A DNA stretch of 64,000 bases from Pseudanabaena sp. PCC 7367 (GCF_000317065.1 NC_019701.1:2261001-2325000); one strand, 5' to 3'; shown: positions 8,576-19,046, numbered from the stretch's first letter. Program-made: numbers and translations. The notes: generated from the letters alone by a model not told the origin.

Positions 8576-10279
8576 ATGTTGCCACCAAACTTCAGCCTCA
8601 CCCATCAGCGCCGCGATCCATTCCTATGGTTTCATGTGGCTGCGATCGCTGCCGTGCCCCTCACCCTCGTGCTCAGCATGTTGGGGTTGGCGGTTGGCGA
8701 TCCGGTATTTCCGGCCTGGCTGGAAATTACCTTGCTGGGTTTGCCGCCGATCGCCCTGTCGGTGTGGTTGCAAAGTAGCCAACCGATGTTTCCCTACAGC
8801 CTCTGGATCAAGTATCGCCCTGCCGACAAGCTAGAAGACAATCAACTGCGGGTATTAGCGCTGCTCAAAAGCTATGCTACTAGTTGGGTAGCGATCGTGG
8901 TGGGTGTGTTTTTGTATGTAGTCTTTCGGCAAATCTACATCGCTGCCCCCCTTGCTGCATCCATGACTTTCCTGCCAGCGGCGTTGCGACTGGTGGGGGT
9001 GCTGTGGGCACTGGTGTTCTTTGCGGTTAGTGTGTTTCTGTTGCAGGCGGGGATCGCGGCGGCGCGGATTTTGATTATGCCTGCCAGTGAGTTTATGGCA
9101 GTGCAGCCATTTGATCCGGCGGATGTGGCGAAGAGTTTTTTGGTGGTGGGGCAGCGATCGCCTAAATTATTTGAATCGGCGTTGATTGCTTTGCCTGGTG
9201 AGCGGGAAATTGAGAATACCACGGTCGAGTTGCTGGAGCCGCCCTATGGGGATGAACAAGCTGGATCGCCAACGCCTAATCAATCCGTTGCACCTGATGC
9301 TGATGTTGATGCTGATTCTGATATTGGGGCAGTAACGAAAAAAGGATCGCCGATCGATACGATCAAGCAAAAGCTCGACCAACTGCTGGCCGAAGATTCA
9401 CCCATATCCCAAATAATTGCCAAGGTGGTGGCATTAATTCCTGGCCAGGGTGCGGTGCAGTCAACTCAACCTGAAAATCAACCAGATAGTACATCTGAAT
9501 CTACTGCAGTGAGTCAAGCGGCTGAGCCTGAGGTTACGCCAGAGATAGAAGAACCAGCAGCAGCTAGTGCCAGCACATCCCCAGAAACAGAAGCCAAGTC
9601 CGAAGAGGCTGAGGCTGAGTGGGATGAATTGGATGATTTGCTTAATGAATCTAATGATGCTAGTGAATCTAGTGGAGTGAGTTCTGCGGCAGAACCACCC
9701 AATGCACCGATCGATTCAGATATCGATTCAGATATCGATTCGGATTTAGATGCCGAGGTGGAAGATAGCCCAGCGATCGAGCCGCCAGGTGAGCCAGAAT
9801 CAAGCGATCTGGACGGTTCAGATGATGCCGATAATTGGGTGGATGATGTCACTACCAGTGAGGTAGAGGCAGAAATAGCCGAGGACACCGATCCTCAGGA
9901 TCTGCCACCAGTCCCGGTAATGGTTGATCCGCCGATTGAATCTGATCCAGCAACCGAGCCAGAAATTGCTGAACCAGAAGCAGTTGAGCCGATCGCGCCT
10001 ACAAACGAGACAAACGAAATAGACGAGACGATTACTCCTGAAACCAATGATGCTAATGATGCTGGCATTAGTGATGCAGAAGCAGCGGAGCCAGAAACAG
10101 CAGAACAATTGTGGGCAACTTCAGAATCTCCAGAATCTCCAGAAGAGTCGGCAGCTAATCAATCCGAAACGGTTGATCAAGTAGATAATGATCAGCAGTC
10201 TGAACCTGAACCTGATCCTGATTCAGAGTCAATCTCACCGGATATGGTGCTAAAGCGTCCTCAGCCACCCCAGGAATAA
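8576..10279 (+). CDS. Low-complexity-tail membrane protein
   Basis: The first 210 residues form a conserved cyanobacterial membrane domain. It opens RRDPFLWFHVAAIAAVPL and continues through four hydrophobic segments (about 20-45, 47-65, 100-125 and 130-160), ending in a soluble piece (VQPFDPADVAKSFLVVG). The remaining 350 residues are a disordered tail rich in Glu, Asp, Ser, Pro and Ala. The tail includes three near-identical 12-bp repeats at 9710-9745 that encode a Ser-Asp-Ile-Asp type unit. The layout matches the family annotated in cyanobacteria as low-complexity tail membrane protein. Its function is not known. The ATG at 8576 gives the conserved N-terminus. Confidence 0.85.
   Translation: MLPPNFSLTHQRRDPFLWFHVAAIAAVPLTLVLSMLGLAVGDPVFPAWLEITLLGLPPIALSVWLQSSQPMFPYSLWIKYRPADKLEDNQLRVLALLKSYATSWVAIVVGVFLYVVFRQIYIAAPLAASMTFLPAALRLVGVLWALVFFAVSVFLLQAGIAAARILIMPASEFMAVQPFDPADVAKSFLVVGQRSPKLFESALIALPGEREIENTTVELLEPPYGDEQAGSPTPNQSVAPDADVDADSDIGAVTKKGSPIDTIKQKLDQLLAEDSPISQIIAKVVALIPGQGAVQSTQPENQPDSTSESTAVSQAAEPEVTPEIEEPAAASASTSPETEAKSEEAEAEWDELDDLLNESNDASESSGVSSAAEPPNAPIDSDIDSDIDSDLDAEVEDSPAIEPPGEPESSDLDGSDDADNWVDDVTTSEVEAEIAEDTDPQDLPPVPVMVDPPIESDPATEPEIAEPEAVEPIAPTNETNEIDETITPETNDANDAGISDAEAAEPETAEQLWATSESPESPEESAANQSETVDQVDNDQQSEPEPDPDSESISPDMVLKRPQPPQE
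9710..9745. repeat. 12-bp in-frame tandem repeat, 3 copies
   Basis: The unit atcgattcagat occurs twice exactly and once with a single change, inside the acidic tail of the 8576 gene. It lengthens the tail in frame. Confidence 0.85.
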
Positions 10280-10554
10280 TGGTCAATTATTGCTAAAGCT
10301 GGAGCGCTGCTCTGTGGCTTGGCTTTTTCGCTCTTAATCACCACCACGATCGCTGATTGCCCAGGAAGGCACTTGCGCCATAGCACAAGCCTATTTTTGT
10401 TTGATAACTTTTCGTAACAACTAAGGGGCTGCAGCCAGTGTAATATCTAGCTTAGAGATAAAATCAGCCATGTCCCAATTGGCACGATTTTAAAAATATT
10501 AGCAACTATTGCAAATTAACCTAATAACTTAAGCCAAAGACCCAGAAAGTGCCC

Positions 10555-11424
10555 ATGAAACCATATTTAGCTGCTGCAATCCAGATGACAAGTGTGCCGG
10601 ACTTGAATCGAAATTTAGCCCAGGCGGAAGACCTGGTGCAAATGGCGGTCAATCGGGGTGCGGAGCTAGTGTGCTTACCGGAAAACTTCTCATTCTTGGG
10701 CGATGAGGATGCCAAAACCACCCAGGCACAAACTATCTCTGATGCTAGCTATAAGTTTTTGGTTGATACTTCTAAGCGCTATGGCATCACGCTCTTGGGC
10801 GGTGGCTTCCCGGTGCCGGTCAGTGAAAGTAATGGCAATGGGGTGAGTAATGCAAGTAATGGCGATCGCCCCACCAAGGTCTATAACACCGCCGTTCTGA
10901 TTGGTGCCGAAGGACAAGAACTGGCTCGCTACCAGAAAATGCATTTGTTTGATGTGGATCTACCCGATGGCAATACATATCGGGAGTCGGAAACAGTGCT
11001 AGCAGGCGATCAACCACCAATCGTATATCGATCGACCGATCTTGGTGGGTTGGGGCTTTCGGTTTGTTATGATATTCGCTTCCCAGAGCTATACCGCCAT
11101 TTGGCTTTGAATGGTGCCAATGTTTTATTAGTGCCCGCTGCATTTACTGCCTATACCGGTAAGTTTCATTGGAAAGTGCTGCTCCAGGCCAGGGCGATCG
11201 AAAATACCAGTTATGTGATCGCTCCGGCTCAGGTGGGCTATCACAATGCGTTGCGGCAATCCCACGGCCATGCCATGATCGTTGATCCCTGGGGCACAGT
11301 GTTGGCGGATGCGGGGGATAAACCGGGAGTGGCGATCGCGGAAATCAATCCCATGCAAATCGATCAAATCCGCAAGCAAATGCCTTCACTCAAGCACGGC
11401 ACCCTAAAGCTGGCTCAGGTATAG
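10555..11424 (+). CDS. Nitrilase-superfamily carbon-nitrogen hydrolase (Nit2/omega-amidase type)
   Basis: A soluble amidase of about 289 residues with the full Glu-Lys-Cys triad. The Glu is in VCLPENFSF (about residue 43), the Lys in RYQKMHLFDVDL, and the Cys in SVCYDIRFPELYRHL. The last motif is typical of the Nit/omega-amidase branch, which hydrolyses alpha-ketoglutaramate or deaminated glutathione. The exact substrate cannot be read from the sequence. A short Asn/Gly/Ser-rich insertion (SNGNGVSNASNG) lies near residue 95. An in-frame GTG at 10549 is possible, but the ATG at 10555 gives the usual MKPYLAAAIQM start. It is convergent with argB, 42 bp apart. Confidence 0.9.
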   Translation: MKPYLAAAIQMTSVPDLNRNLAQAEDLVQMAVNRGAELVCLPENFSFLGDEDAKTTQAQTISDASYKFLVDTSKRYGITLLGGGFPVPVSESNGNGVSNASNGDRPTKVYNTAVLIGAEGQELARYQKMHLFDVDLPDGNTYRESETVLAGDQPPIVYRSTDLGGLGLSVCYDIRFPELYRHLALNGANVLLVPAAFTAYTGKFHWKVLLQARAIENTSYVIAPAQVGYHNALRQSHGHAMIVDPWGTVLADAGDKPGVAIAEINPMQIDQIRKQMPSLKHGTLKLAQV

Positions 11425-11466
11425 CAAATATTTGCAAAGTGATCGACTGCCCATCTGGCGATCGCC

Positions 11467-12351
11467 CTAAATGTAGCAGCTTGAAACATTACTCTCGGAT
11501 GCAACCAGCATAGTGCCAACGCCACTGTTGGTGAAAATTTCCAATAGCAAAGAATGGGACACCCGTCCATCAATAATATGCGCGCCGCCAACACCCTGGG
11601 CTAGCGATCGCACGCAGCATTGCACCTTTGGGATCATGCCCCCGGCCACAATGCCCTCTTCGATCAAGCCTCTGGCCTGCTGAATGCTGAGGCTGCGAAT
11701 CAGGGTGCCAGGATCTTTGTAATCTTGCAGGATGCCAGGAATGTCGGTTAGCAAAATCAGCTTTTCGGCTCCCAGGGCAGCGGCGATCTCTCCAGCCACG
11801 GTGTCGGCATTAATGTTATAGGATTGCCCCTTATCATCGGCGGCCACACTGGAAATAACCGGAATATGGCCAGCCTTAATCAGCGTATCGACTAATTTGA
11901 TATCGATCCCAGATACTTCACCTACAAACCCTATTTCCTCGCGCCCTTGGGTCCGCGCACAAATTAAATTTCCATCTTTACCACAGAGCCCCACCGCCGA
12001 GCCGCCAGCCATATTGATCATATTTACGATCTGCTTGTTGACTCGACCCACCAGCACCATTTCCACCACATCCATAGTGGCTTCGTCGGTCACCCGCAAG
12101 CCATTAATGAACTGTGGCTCAATATTCAGCTTGCCCAACCAGGTATTAATTTCCGGGCCACCGCCATGCACCAGCACTGGCCGCAAGCCCACGATCGACA
12201 TGAACACCACATCGCGCATCACTTGCTCGCGCAGGCTGGCTTCCTTCATCGCCGCGCCGCCATATTTAACCACAATGGTGCGCCCCGCAAACTTTTGCAT
12301 ATAGGGCAGAGCTTCACTTAAAACCTGGACGCGATCGCTGTTACTAAGCAT
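11467..12351 (-). CDS. argB: Acetylglutamate kinase
   Basis: ArgB phosphorylates N-acetyl-L-glutamate in the second step of arginine synthesis. In cyanobacteria it is controlled by arginine feedback and by PII. The 294-residue protein shows the phosphate-binding [11 protein letters not shown], the acetylglutamate loop [16 protein letters not shown], and the C-terminal [22 protein letters not shown]. The N-terminal segment [17 protein letters not shown] is the helix region of the PII-sensitive, arginine-inhibited class. The tail SNVSSCYI is slightly longer than usual. It is transcribed alone on the minus strand. Confidence 0.97.
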   Translation of the reverse strand: MLSNSDRVQVLSEALPYMQKFAGRTIVVKYGGAAMKEASLREQVMRDVVFMSIVGLRPVLVHGGGPEINTWLGKLNIEPQFINGLRVTDEATMDVVEMVLVGRVNKQIVNMINMAGGSAVGLCGKDGNLICARTQGREEIGFVGEVSGIDIKLVDTLIKAGHIPVISSVAADDKGQSYNINADTVAGEIAAALGAEKLILLTDIPGILQDYKDPGTLIRSLSIQQARGLIEEGIVAGGMIPKVQCCVRSLAQGVGGAHIIDGRVSHSLLLEIFTNSGVGTMLVASESNVSSCYI

Positions 12352-12500
12352 CTAAAAATTCTCACTAATTAACCCAAGACTGTAGTTAAAACTTTGTCAG
12401 TTAAAACCAGCTTGGGCAAGACCTGTATGTAATTTTAGCTGGCTTTGTGGCGATCGATGGCTACATAGCTAACTTTTTGGTTTGGTTTCAGGTCTTAGTC

Positions 12501-12959
12501 TCAGGCAGAGCCAGCATAGCGGGTGAGCAGCGCCTCCATTGTGCTAGAGAGATAGGAACCCGAAACAATGCAACTGGAAAGATGATAGTGCTGATCGTCT
12601 TTTTTGTAAGTAGATTGAAAACCACTGCGCATCATATTGTCATCCATCACCCAATAGCGCTGCACGATCGATTCTGGGCCAACCCAGCCCTCGCCTTCAA
12701 TCCTTTTCTCACCCAGGGCACTATGCTGCAACACAAAGGTAAAGCGACGCTCATCCACATCAATTCGGCCTTTATAGGCCATTGTGATATCTTCTTTGGC
12801 ACTGTTGGGGAAAGTAAGCTTCGTGACCATCGTAAACCAGTCATCCTTTGACCAGCCCACCAGGGTTCTGCCTGTGACCGGAATCGGCATCCGATCGCCA
12901 TCAAGCCAAAAGCCCTCCAGCGTCCATCTGCCTGTTTCCATTAAAAAGGTATGCGACAC
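12501..12959 (-). CDS. Conserved hypothetical protein, lipocalin-like composition
   Basis: A soluble 152-residue protein without signal peptide or membrane segment. It alternates short strands with many Trp, Tyr and Phe residues (WTLEGFWLDGD, GRTLVGWSKDDWFTMVTKLTF, GRIDVDERRFTFVLQHSAL), as expected for a small beta barrel. It resembles small cyanobacterial proteins of unknown function that begin SHTFLME-GRWTLEG. The start is a GTG at 12959 preceded by aggaaatcgg. Function is unknown. Confidence 0.75.
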   Translation of the reverse strand: MSHTFLMETGRWTLEGFWLDGDRMPIPVTGRTLVGWSKDDWFTMVTKLTFPNSAKEDITMAYKGRIDVDERRFTFVLQHSALGEKRIEGEGWVGPESIVQRYWVMDDNMMRSGFQSTYKKDDQHYHLSSCIVSGSYLSSTMEALLTRYAGSA

Positions 12960-13271
12960 AGCGTGTTTACCGATTTCCTATATTTCTGTGATTAATGGTA
13001 ATGGTTAATTAACTAACAATCTAGCTGCAGAACTGCCCAGAATTAGACACGAATCAGGTACGAATTAGATCAGGCCATAGATTTAAATTGGTGCGATCGC
13101 TCTAAATTTGGATTCTAAGTTGAGCCAGCATATGGTTTGAATTTAGCTATTTATATACTTATTAGCTATTTATTATGCTTAATTAGCTACTTACATACTT
13201 AGCTGATACTTCTGATGATTATATTCTTAGCTGCAGATATGTAGAAGCTTCTAGATCGCTGTCTTCAATTC
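12960..13271. other. Intergenic region, no gene seen
   Basis: An AT-rich spacer of 312 bp with degenerate repeats of an agctattta/agctactta motif between about 13145 and 13210. Nothing coding was recognised. Confidence 0.45.
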
Positions 13272-14984
13272 TTACCACAGCACTTTATATAACTGTAGCG
13301 GTTCTGCCTTACCTTTCACCCTAACCAGATCCATCTTTTCAAATTTTAAGCTCCGATCGCTAATTCGTTCCAGGGTGGACTGGGCAATCACAATTTCATC
13401 GGCCTGAGCCACGCCGCAAATGCGACTGGTCACATTGGTCGTATCGCCGATCGTGGCATATTGAATTAACTTATCTGAGCCAATGTTACCGGCTGCCACC
13501 ATGCCTGAATTGAGGCCAATGTGAATTTTAATTTCTAAATTACGCCGACTTGCCCATTGTTGATTGAGGATGCCCACTGCTTTTTGCATATCGATCGCCG
13601 CATGGATCGCTCGATCGGCATCATCCGTTTCACTATAGGGCGCACCCCAAACCGCCAACAACGCATCACCAATATATTTCTCTAAAGTGCCCTCGTACTT
13701 AAACACAATATCTTCCACCATTAAATTAAAATACTCATTCAGCATTTCAATCACCTGGCGCGGTTCCATCTTTGAGGACATTTCCGTAAAGCTGCTAATG
13801 TCACAAAACAGGGCGGTCACCTCAGTGTCAACAATTTCCAGGTTGCCTTCTTCGCGTAGCTTCTGGCTAACCGCTCTGGGAAAAAAGCGCTCTAGCTTGT
13901 CGCGCATAATCGCTTCGGTTTGCATATCCTGATAGAGCTGGTAATTGCTAATCGCGATCGCTGCCTGGTTGGCCAACCCCACTAGGAAATCTAAATCCTC
14001 TTCTGAATAGACATCACAACGAGATAAATTATCCACATACATCACGCCAATCACTTCATCGCGTGGGTTCATCGGCACACACATGGCACTGTGGATCGCC
14101 TGTTGCACAATCGATTCGGAGAGATTAAACCGCTCATCGATCGAAGCATTGGCAATTAACACGCCATCGCCATGCCGCCGCACATAATTAGTAATCCGCT
14201 TGCTATAGAATCTTGCCGCCGTAGCAGTACCGGTGCGGGTTTTGACTGCCTTTTGCTCCAGCTTATCGGTGGCTCGATCGACCAGTAGGATCGCCGCCCG
14301 ATCCACATTCATAATGTTAAATAGCAGCACCAGAATCTTATCTAGCAATGGTTCTAGCTCATCTGGCTCCGACAATAACTTACTCACTTCCAATAAAATT
14401 TGCAGCTTATCTACGGCACGCTGATTGCTGTCTTGCTGCCGCAGCATTAAAATTGAGCCCTGGGTGGTGGGATTGGCTGCGGGGTTGAGCAAGTCTTGCA
14501 TCTCGACGCGACTTTGCTGAGGCGATATTTGCCGCACGATCGATAGTCCGGCTGGTGATTCAATTTCCTCGTCATCGTCATCATCATGCTCGCCGGACAA
14601 CTTAGCAATCATTGGCGTTGGCGTAGGCGTTGGCGCTTTCTCATTCGCTGGCGGCACCGTGGGTTTGGCCGTAGGGGAGGTGGGAAATTCGCGGTCTTGC
14701 AAAAATTTAAACACCACATCACCACACCTGACCAGGTCACCATCTTTTAATTCGGCTCGATCGATGCGTCGATTGTTGACAAAGGTGTGATTGCGACTGT
14801 TCAGATCGGTCAGGGTGGCATGATCGCCAGTAACTATAATTTCAGCATGGTGACGCGAAAGGCTCTTGTGATTGTCTAGCACGACAATGCTGTTGTCATA
14901 GCCTCGTCCCAGGCTATTTGAGCCACTATGCAGGTTATATACTCGTTCATCGGATGAGTCGGGATCTTGAATTAGATATGGCAT
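13272..14984 (-). CDS. FHA-GAF-class III nucleotide cyclase
   Basis: A cytoplasmic signalling protein of about 570 residues. Its order is an FHA phosphothreonine-binding domain (about 10-95, with NSLGRGYDNSIVVLDNHKSLSRHHAEI), a Pro/Thr linker, a GAF sensor domain (about 185-340) and a class III adenylate/guanylate cyclase domain (about 375-550). The cyclase retains both metal Asp residues (ALFCDISSFTEM and YIGDALLAVWGAP) and the Asn/Arg pair (TTNVTSRIC), so it should be active. The ATG at 14984 has ggaggggagt directly before it and is preferred to the in-frame codon at 15005. It lies 58 bp behind the NlpC/P60 gene on the same strand. Confidence 0.93.
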   Translation of the reverse strand: MPYLIQDPDSSDERVYNLHSGSNSLGRGYDNSIVVLDNHKSLSRHHAEIIVTGDHATLTDLNSRNHTFVNNRRIDRAELKDGDLVRCGDVVFKFLQDREFPTSPTAKPTVPPANEKAPTPTPTPMIAKLSGEHDDDDDEEIESPAGLSIVRQISPQQSRVEMQDLLNPAANPTTQGSILMLRQQDSNQRAVDKLQILLEVSKLLSEPDELEPLLDKILVLLFNIMNVDRAAILLVDRATDKLEQKAVKTRTGTATAARFYSKRITNYVRRHGDGVLIANASIDERFNLSESIVQQAIHSAMCVPMNPRDEVIGVMYVDNLSRCDVYSEEDLDFLVGLANQAAIAISNYQLYQDMQTEAIMRDKLERFFPRAVSQKLREEGNLEIVDTEVTALFCDISSFTEMSSKMEPRQVIEMLNEYFNLMVEDIVFKYEGTLEKYIGDALLAVWGAPYSETDDADRAIHAAIDMQKAVGILNQQWASRRNLEIKIHIGLNSGMVAAGNIGSDKLIQYATIGDTTNVTSRICGVAQADEIVIAQSTLERISDRSLKFEKMDLVRVKGKAEPLQLYKVLW

Positions 14985-15042
14985 ACTCCCCTCCAGTCTT
15001 GTCAATCAATTGTTGCGCCTTTGTGCCTTACTCTCAAAGATT

Positions 15043-15759
15043 CTAAAACGCTGCTGCTTGCCAAACACCCTGATAGCAATGGTTAATCCGACCAGCGCCA
15101 CGAATTTGAGCGGCATACTTGCTGGCGATCGGATCGCCACCGGCCAGGCAATCGATCGCAATACCGTTGCGGCCACTATCTTTGCCGGAACTATGGATAT
15201 ATTGCCCTGCACCTAGATAGATCGCCACATGGTTAGTTTTAGTGGTGCTGCCAAAAAAGATCAAATCTCCTGGCTCTAGTTTAGCGATCTCGATCGGTTC
15301 TAGGAAAGCTTCCTGCTGATAAGAATCACGGGGTAGTTGCACCCCCACTGAGCCAAAGGCAGCCTGCACTAGTCCAGAACAATCATAATTTGGGGCAACC
15401 GTGCCACCCCAAAGATATTCATTTGGACATGCCATTGCTACTTTTGCAAAGGCGATCGCCTGGTCAATGCGTGACTCAATCTCGGATCTGGTTAATGCTA
15501 GTGGCCGATAGGCATCAAGATCCTCAGACGCGATTGCGATTAATTTGTGCCGATCGATCGGATTAAGATAACCAACATAGGCATCGGCCAATAATTGCAC
15601 CTGGATTGGTTTTTGGATATCTGCCAAGGGATCAGGTAAATCACTTAAAACTTGTAAGCAAAGCCCCCCAGCTACTTGGGTAACCAATTCCTGCAAATCA
15701 GGGCTGCTATATAGATTAATATTTTGGTTACTATGGTAGAGGCGATCGTAATTGAGCAT
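15043..15759 (-). CDS. NlpC/P60 cysteine peptidase with N-terminal SH3-like region
   Basis: A cell-wall endopeptidase of 238 residues, like the cyanobacterial gamma-D-glutamyl-diamino acid peptidases that cut peptidoglycan stem peptides. The C-terminal C40 domain has the catalytic Cys in NYDCSGLVQAAF, the His in TNHVAIYLGAG and the third polar residue in YIHSSG. The first 100 residues form the bacterial SH3-like substrate-recognition part. No classical signal peptide is visible, as in characterised cyanobacterial members. The cyclase gene follows 58 bp downstream and is probably co-transcribed. Confidence 0.9.
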   Translation of the reverse strand: MLNYDRLYHSNQNINLYSSPDLQELVTQVAGGLCLQVLSDLPDPLADIQKPIQVQLLADAYVGYLNPIDRHKLIAIASEDLDAYRPLALTRSEIESRIDQAIAFAKVAMACPNEYLWGGTVAPNYDCSGLVQAAFGSVGVQLPRDSYQQEAFLEPIEIAKLEPGDLIFFGSTTKTNHVAIYLGAGQYIHSSGKDSGRNGIAIDCLAGGDPIASKYAAQIRGAGRINHCYQGVWQAAAF

Positions 15760-16067
15760 TAGCGATAAAATTTAATTGCTAACTTGCTAACTAATGGATA
15801 GATGAATCTGGATTACGGCTCCGATCGGCCAGATTCGGCTAGATTTGCCTAGATCTTGTGTTTGCGCTCCCGCATTCCTACCTAAGTTTATTTAAAATCT
15901 ATTTAACATTAGCCAATTGGTCATCGATCGATTAGCTGTCAACCCAGGCATGGCTAATGCGACTTAATTATATCGGCTTACATCAGTTAAGCTAGGTAAT
16001 TGGAATTTGGGTAAGACATACATAGAGCTAAAGCTACCTTAAAGCGCTAGAAAAGCGACATAGAAAC
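15760..16067. other. Divergent promoter region, no gene seen
   Basis: 308 bp between the NlpC/P60 gene (minus) and mnmA (plus). It must carry both promoters. No ORF or structured RNA was recognised. Confidence 0.45.
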
Positions 16068-17135
16068 ATGGCAGAAAAAGTAGTAGTAGGTTTATCCGGT
16101 GGGGTTGATAGTTCAGTGACGGCGGCGATCTTACATGATCAAGGCTATGCCGTAACTGGCCTCACCCTGTGGCTAATGAAAGGTAAGGGACAATGTTGCT
16201 CCGAAGGAATGGTGGATGCGGCCAAGATTTGCGAGCAATTGGGCGTTCCCCATGAAATTGTCGATATCCGCGATAACTTTACCCAGAATATTGTTGATTA
16301 TCTGGTGACTGGCTACCAGGCTGGGATCACGCCATTGCCATGTTCGCGCTGCAATAGGGCGGTCAAATTTGGGCCAATGCTTACCTATGCCCACGATCGC
16401 CTTGGCATTGACAAGATCGCTACGGGGCACTATGCCAGAATTAGCCAAAATCCCCAAACTGGGCGCGTTCAACTGCGGCGGGCGGTCGATCGCAACAAGG
16501 ATCAATCCTATTTTCTCTATGAAGTGCCCCAAACTGAACTGGGACATTGTTTGTTCCCCCTGGGCGAACTGACCAAAGCTGAAACCCGTCAGATTGCGGC
16601 GGAATTTGATCTGGCCACTGCCACTAAGCCGGAAAGCCAGGATCTTTGTTTGGTAGAATCCCACGGCTCGATGCGCGACTTTCTGGATAAATATATCAAT
16701 AACCAGAAGGGCAAGATCGTGGATACGACTGGTCAGGTTCTGGGTGAACACGATGGCATCCATCACTATACGATCGGCCAACGGAAAGGACTAGGCATTG
16801 CGGCGGCACACCCATTGTATGTGGTGGCGATTAATGCGGGCAAAAATGAAGTGATCGTTGGCGATCGTGGCAGTGCCCAGGCCAAAGAATGCATGGTGCG
16901 ATTGATTAACTGGGTATCGATCGCCCCAACCGAGAGCCCGATCCGCGCCGAAGTACAAATCCGTTATCGTTCCACTCCGGCAATGGCGACTGTGATGCCC
17001 CTGGCAGGCGATCGCGCCCGGATTATCTTCGACGAGCCGCAGTTTAGTATTACACCAGGACAAGCAGCGGTCTGGTACGATGGCGATCTACTGCTGGGTG
17101 GTGGCTTGATTGAGAATAATCCATTGGCTAATTAA
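16068..17135 (+). CDS. mnmA: tRNA-specific 2-thiouridylase MnmA
   Basis: MnmA inserts sulfur at C2 of the wobble uridine in tRNAs for Lys, Glu and Gln. The 355-residue protein has the PP-loop [15 protein letters not shown] at 8-22, the catalytic Cys in [14 protein letters not shown] and the persulfide Cys in QDLCLVES. A beta-barrel C-terminal domain ends with [17 protein letters not shown]. The length is normal. mnmG, which modifies C5 of the same uridine, lies about 7 kb downstream. Confidence 0.97.
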   Translation: MAEKVVVGLSGGVDSSVTAAILHDQGYAVTGLTLWLMKGKGQCCSEGMVDAAKICEQLGVPHEIVDIRDNFTQNIVDYLVTGYQAGITPLPCSRCNRAVKFGPMLTYAHDRLGIDKIATGHYARISQNPQTGRVQLRRAVDRNKDQSYFLYEVPQTELGHCLFPLGELTKAETRQIAAEFDLATATKPESQDLCLVESHGSMRDFLDKYINNQKGKIVDTTGQVLGEHDGIHHYTIGQRKGLGIAAAHPLYVVAINAGKNEVIVGDRGSAQAKECMVRLINWVSIAPTESPIRAEVQIRYRSTPAMATVMPLAGDRARIIFDEPQFSITPGQAAVWYDGDLLLGGGLIENNPLAN

Positions 17136-17366
17136 CTTTAGTTAGCTAGCTGTTGTTGTCGCCGATATGTAACCAACTAGGATCGGCAATTAAGCAGCCG
17201 TGAAATATAACCTGGTGGATTCAGGGTGATCAAGTGACATCAGCGATCGCTAAAAAGCAAGACTTCGACACATCGACTAAAGGGAATTTTCCTGGCTTTA
17301 GCCATAGTGATCGGGGTCTTAATTAATTTTGACTTAAATTCATGCTTAAGTTCATGGCTTGCGGGA

Positions 17367-18593
17367 CTATTTCGTCTTCCAATTAAACTTCAAGTTAATC
17401 AGATAGTTCCAGGCCGTTGAGCCAGCGATCGCAATCAGGTTCGCCGCCAACCAGGGCATCCCGAAGTGATCTAACAAAGCAAAAATGCCAATGTCAATTA
17501 GAGCCCCCAAACCACAGGCAAAGCTAAACCGCAAAAATCGCACCAGCCGCGATCGCCAGCCGGTATAGAATTTGCTAGCATCACTGAAAGTCCAAACATC
17601 ATTCCAAATGAAGTTATTAACGATCGCCACCGCTACGGCAATGGTTTTACTAGTTATTTTGCCCAATCCGGCATAGCGAATCAGTAAAAATGAGCCAAAA
17701 ATATTGACGAATACGCCGCTAAAGCCCACCAGGCAAAACCGCAAAAATCGCCCCATTCTGCCCACTGGGACATTACCAGTCGCAAACCGCAGCCGCAGTA
17801 AATGGCGAATAAATTCTTGGTAGTGCTGCCAGCTTACCTTGCTCTCACCTTCCTGGCGTTCCGCAAAGGTGTAGCCCACCTCCGCCACCCGATCGATTCT
17901 GCCCCGCCCCATCACCTCTAGCAAAATCTTGTAGCCGATTGGATCGAGTGGTTGATTGGCGATCGCTTCGCGCCGCACCAGAAAATAGCCACTCATTGGA
18001 TCAGACAGGCGCGAGGTGATTTCTGGCAAAATCCACAATGCCAAACGCACCGCCCCCCGCGATAGAAACTGGCGCACCCCATTCCAGCTACCGACACCGC
18101 CATCACCGGCATAGCGACTGGCCGCGGCCAGATCTGCCCCTGCTGCGATCGCGGTAATTAATTTTTGCAAAACTTCCGGTGGGTGTTGCAAATCCCCATC
18201 GATCACACCCAAAACATTACCCTGAGCCTGTTGCCAACCGCGAATCACTGCCGTGGCCAAACCTCGTTCCTGCTGTCGCCTGATCACCACCAATTGTGGA
18301 TAATCCGGTTGCAGGGTTTGTGCCTTTTCCCAGGTGCGATCGGGACTATTGTCGTCAACGATGATCAATTCATAGCGATCGGGCAAATAGCGATCGAGGA
18401 GGGTGCAGATTGTCCGCACCAGATTGCCCACATTGGCCGCTTCATTGTAGGTGGGCACCACTAACGATAGAAAAATACTCGGATCGGCGGCATGACTAGC
18501 CAAAGGGCGATCGCTTGAATTAGGCTCAGCGCCAACCTGTGGCGATCGTAATAGCTGTAGCGATGGCACTTCTAGGTTCAACTTTCTTGACAC
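17367..18593 (-). CDS. GT2 glycosyltransferase fused to GtrA-like membrane domain
   Basis: A 408-residue protein with a cytoplasmic DPM1-type family 2 glycosyltransferase domain (about 35-265). Its motifs are LVVPTYNEAANVGNLV, IVDDNSPDRTWE and the acceptor site GVIDGDLQHPPEVL. A GtrA-like domain with four membrane helices follows (about 285-405). This architecture typically makes or moves a polyprenyl-phosphate sugar for glycan or lipid modification. The sugar cannot be predicted. The start is a GTG at 18593. Confidence 0.9.
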   Translation of the reverse strand: MSRKLNLEVPSLQLLRSPQVGAEPNSSDRPLASHAADPSIFLSLVVPTYNEAANVGNLVRTICTLLDRYLPDRYELIIVDDNSPDRTWEKAQTLQPDYPQLVVIRRQQERGLATAVIRGWQQAQGNVLGVIDGDLQHPPEVLQKLITAIAAGADLAAASRYAGDGGVGSWNGVRQFLSRGAVRLALWILPEITSRLSDPMSGYFLVRREAIANQPLDPIGYKILLEVMGRGRIDRVAEVGYTFAERQEGESKVSWQHYQEFIRHLLRLRFATGNVPVGRMGRFLRFCLVGFSGVFVNIFGSFLLIRYAGLGKITSKTIAVAVAIVNNFIWNDVWTFSDASKFYTGWRSRLVRFLRFSFACGLGALIDIGIFALLDHFGMPWLAANLIAIAGSTAWNYLINLKFNWKTK

Positions 18594-18626
18594 AAATCAC
18601 AAATTGATAGGGTTGGCTGCAATGGG

Positions 18627-18659
18627 TAGATATTTGGTTAGATATTTGGTTAGATATTT
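18627..18659. repeat. 12-bp tandem repeat, 2.75 copies
   Basis: The unit tagatatttggt is repeated without a mismatch upstream of the glycosyltransferase gene. Confidence 0.8.
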
Positions 18660-18710
18660 TCAAATATATTGATCGCTGTGGTTGGAGGTGAGGGAGGGGC
18701 TACGCAGACA

Positions 18711-18738
18711 AATCAAATCAAACTAATCAAATCAAACT
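18711..18738. repeat. 14-bp direct duplication
   Basis: Two exact adjacent copies of aatcaaatcaaact lie in the same spacer. Confidence 0.8.
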
Positions 18739-19046
18739 AATTAAGTTAAAGGCACTAAACTTTTGGCAAGAATCCCAATGACCAGATGTTTTTACTTAAA
18801 CCTAACTAATCAGTTTTATCATTCAATTGCCCACTGTTAATTTTTACCCGATCTCTGCTCAATTAGGTTCAACCTAAAGAGTGGATTTAGATCAATTAAT
18901 TTGATTTTGCCCAAACTGCTGCCAACCCGATCCCTGCTCAGGGGCGATCGGTGATCCAAAATAATTCCCTGGATAGGTTAAGTTTAAATTGGGGTTGAAT
19001 TAGCAACTTAAACACTGGTCTAAAATGAGCCATAGTGGCAACTTGA

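Noticed and set aside
8393-8605. 70-codon minus-strand frame
   Set aside because: It overlaps the start of the well-supported gene at 8576, has no ribosome site, and its composition (Ile/Lys/Asn-rich) is that of translated AT-rich spacer.
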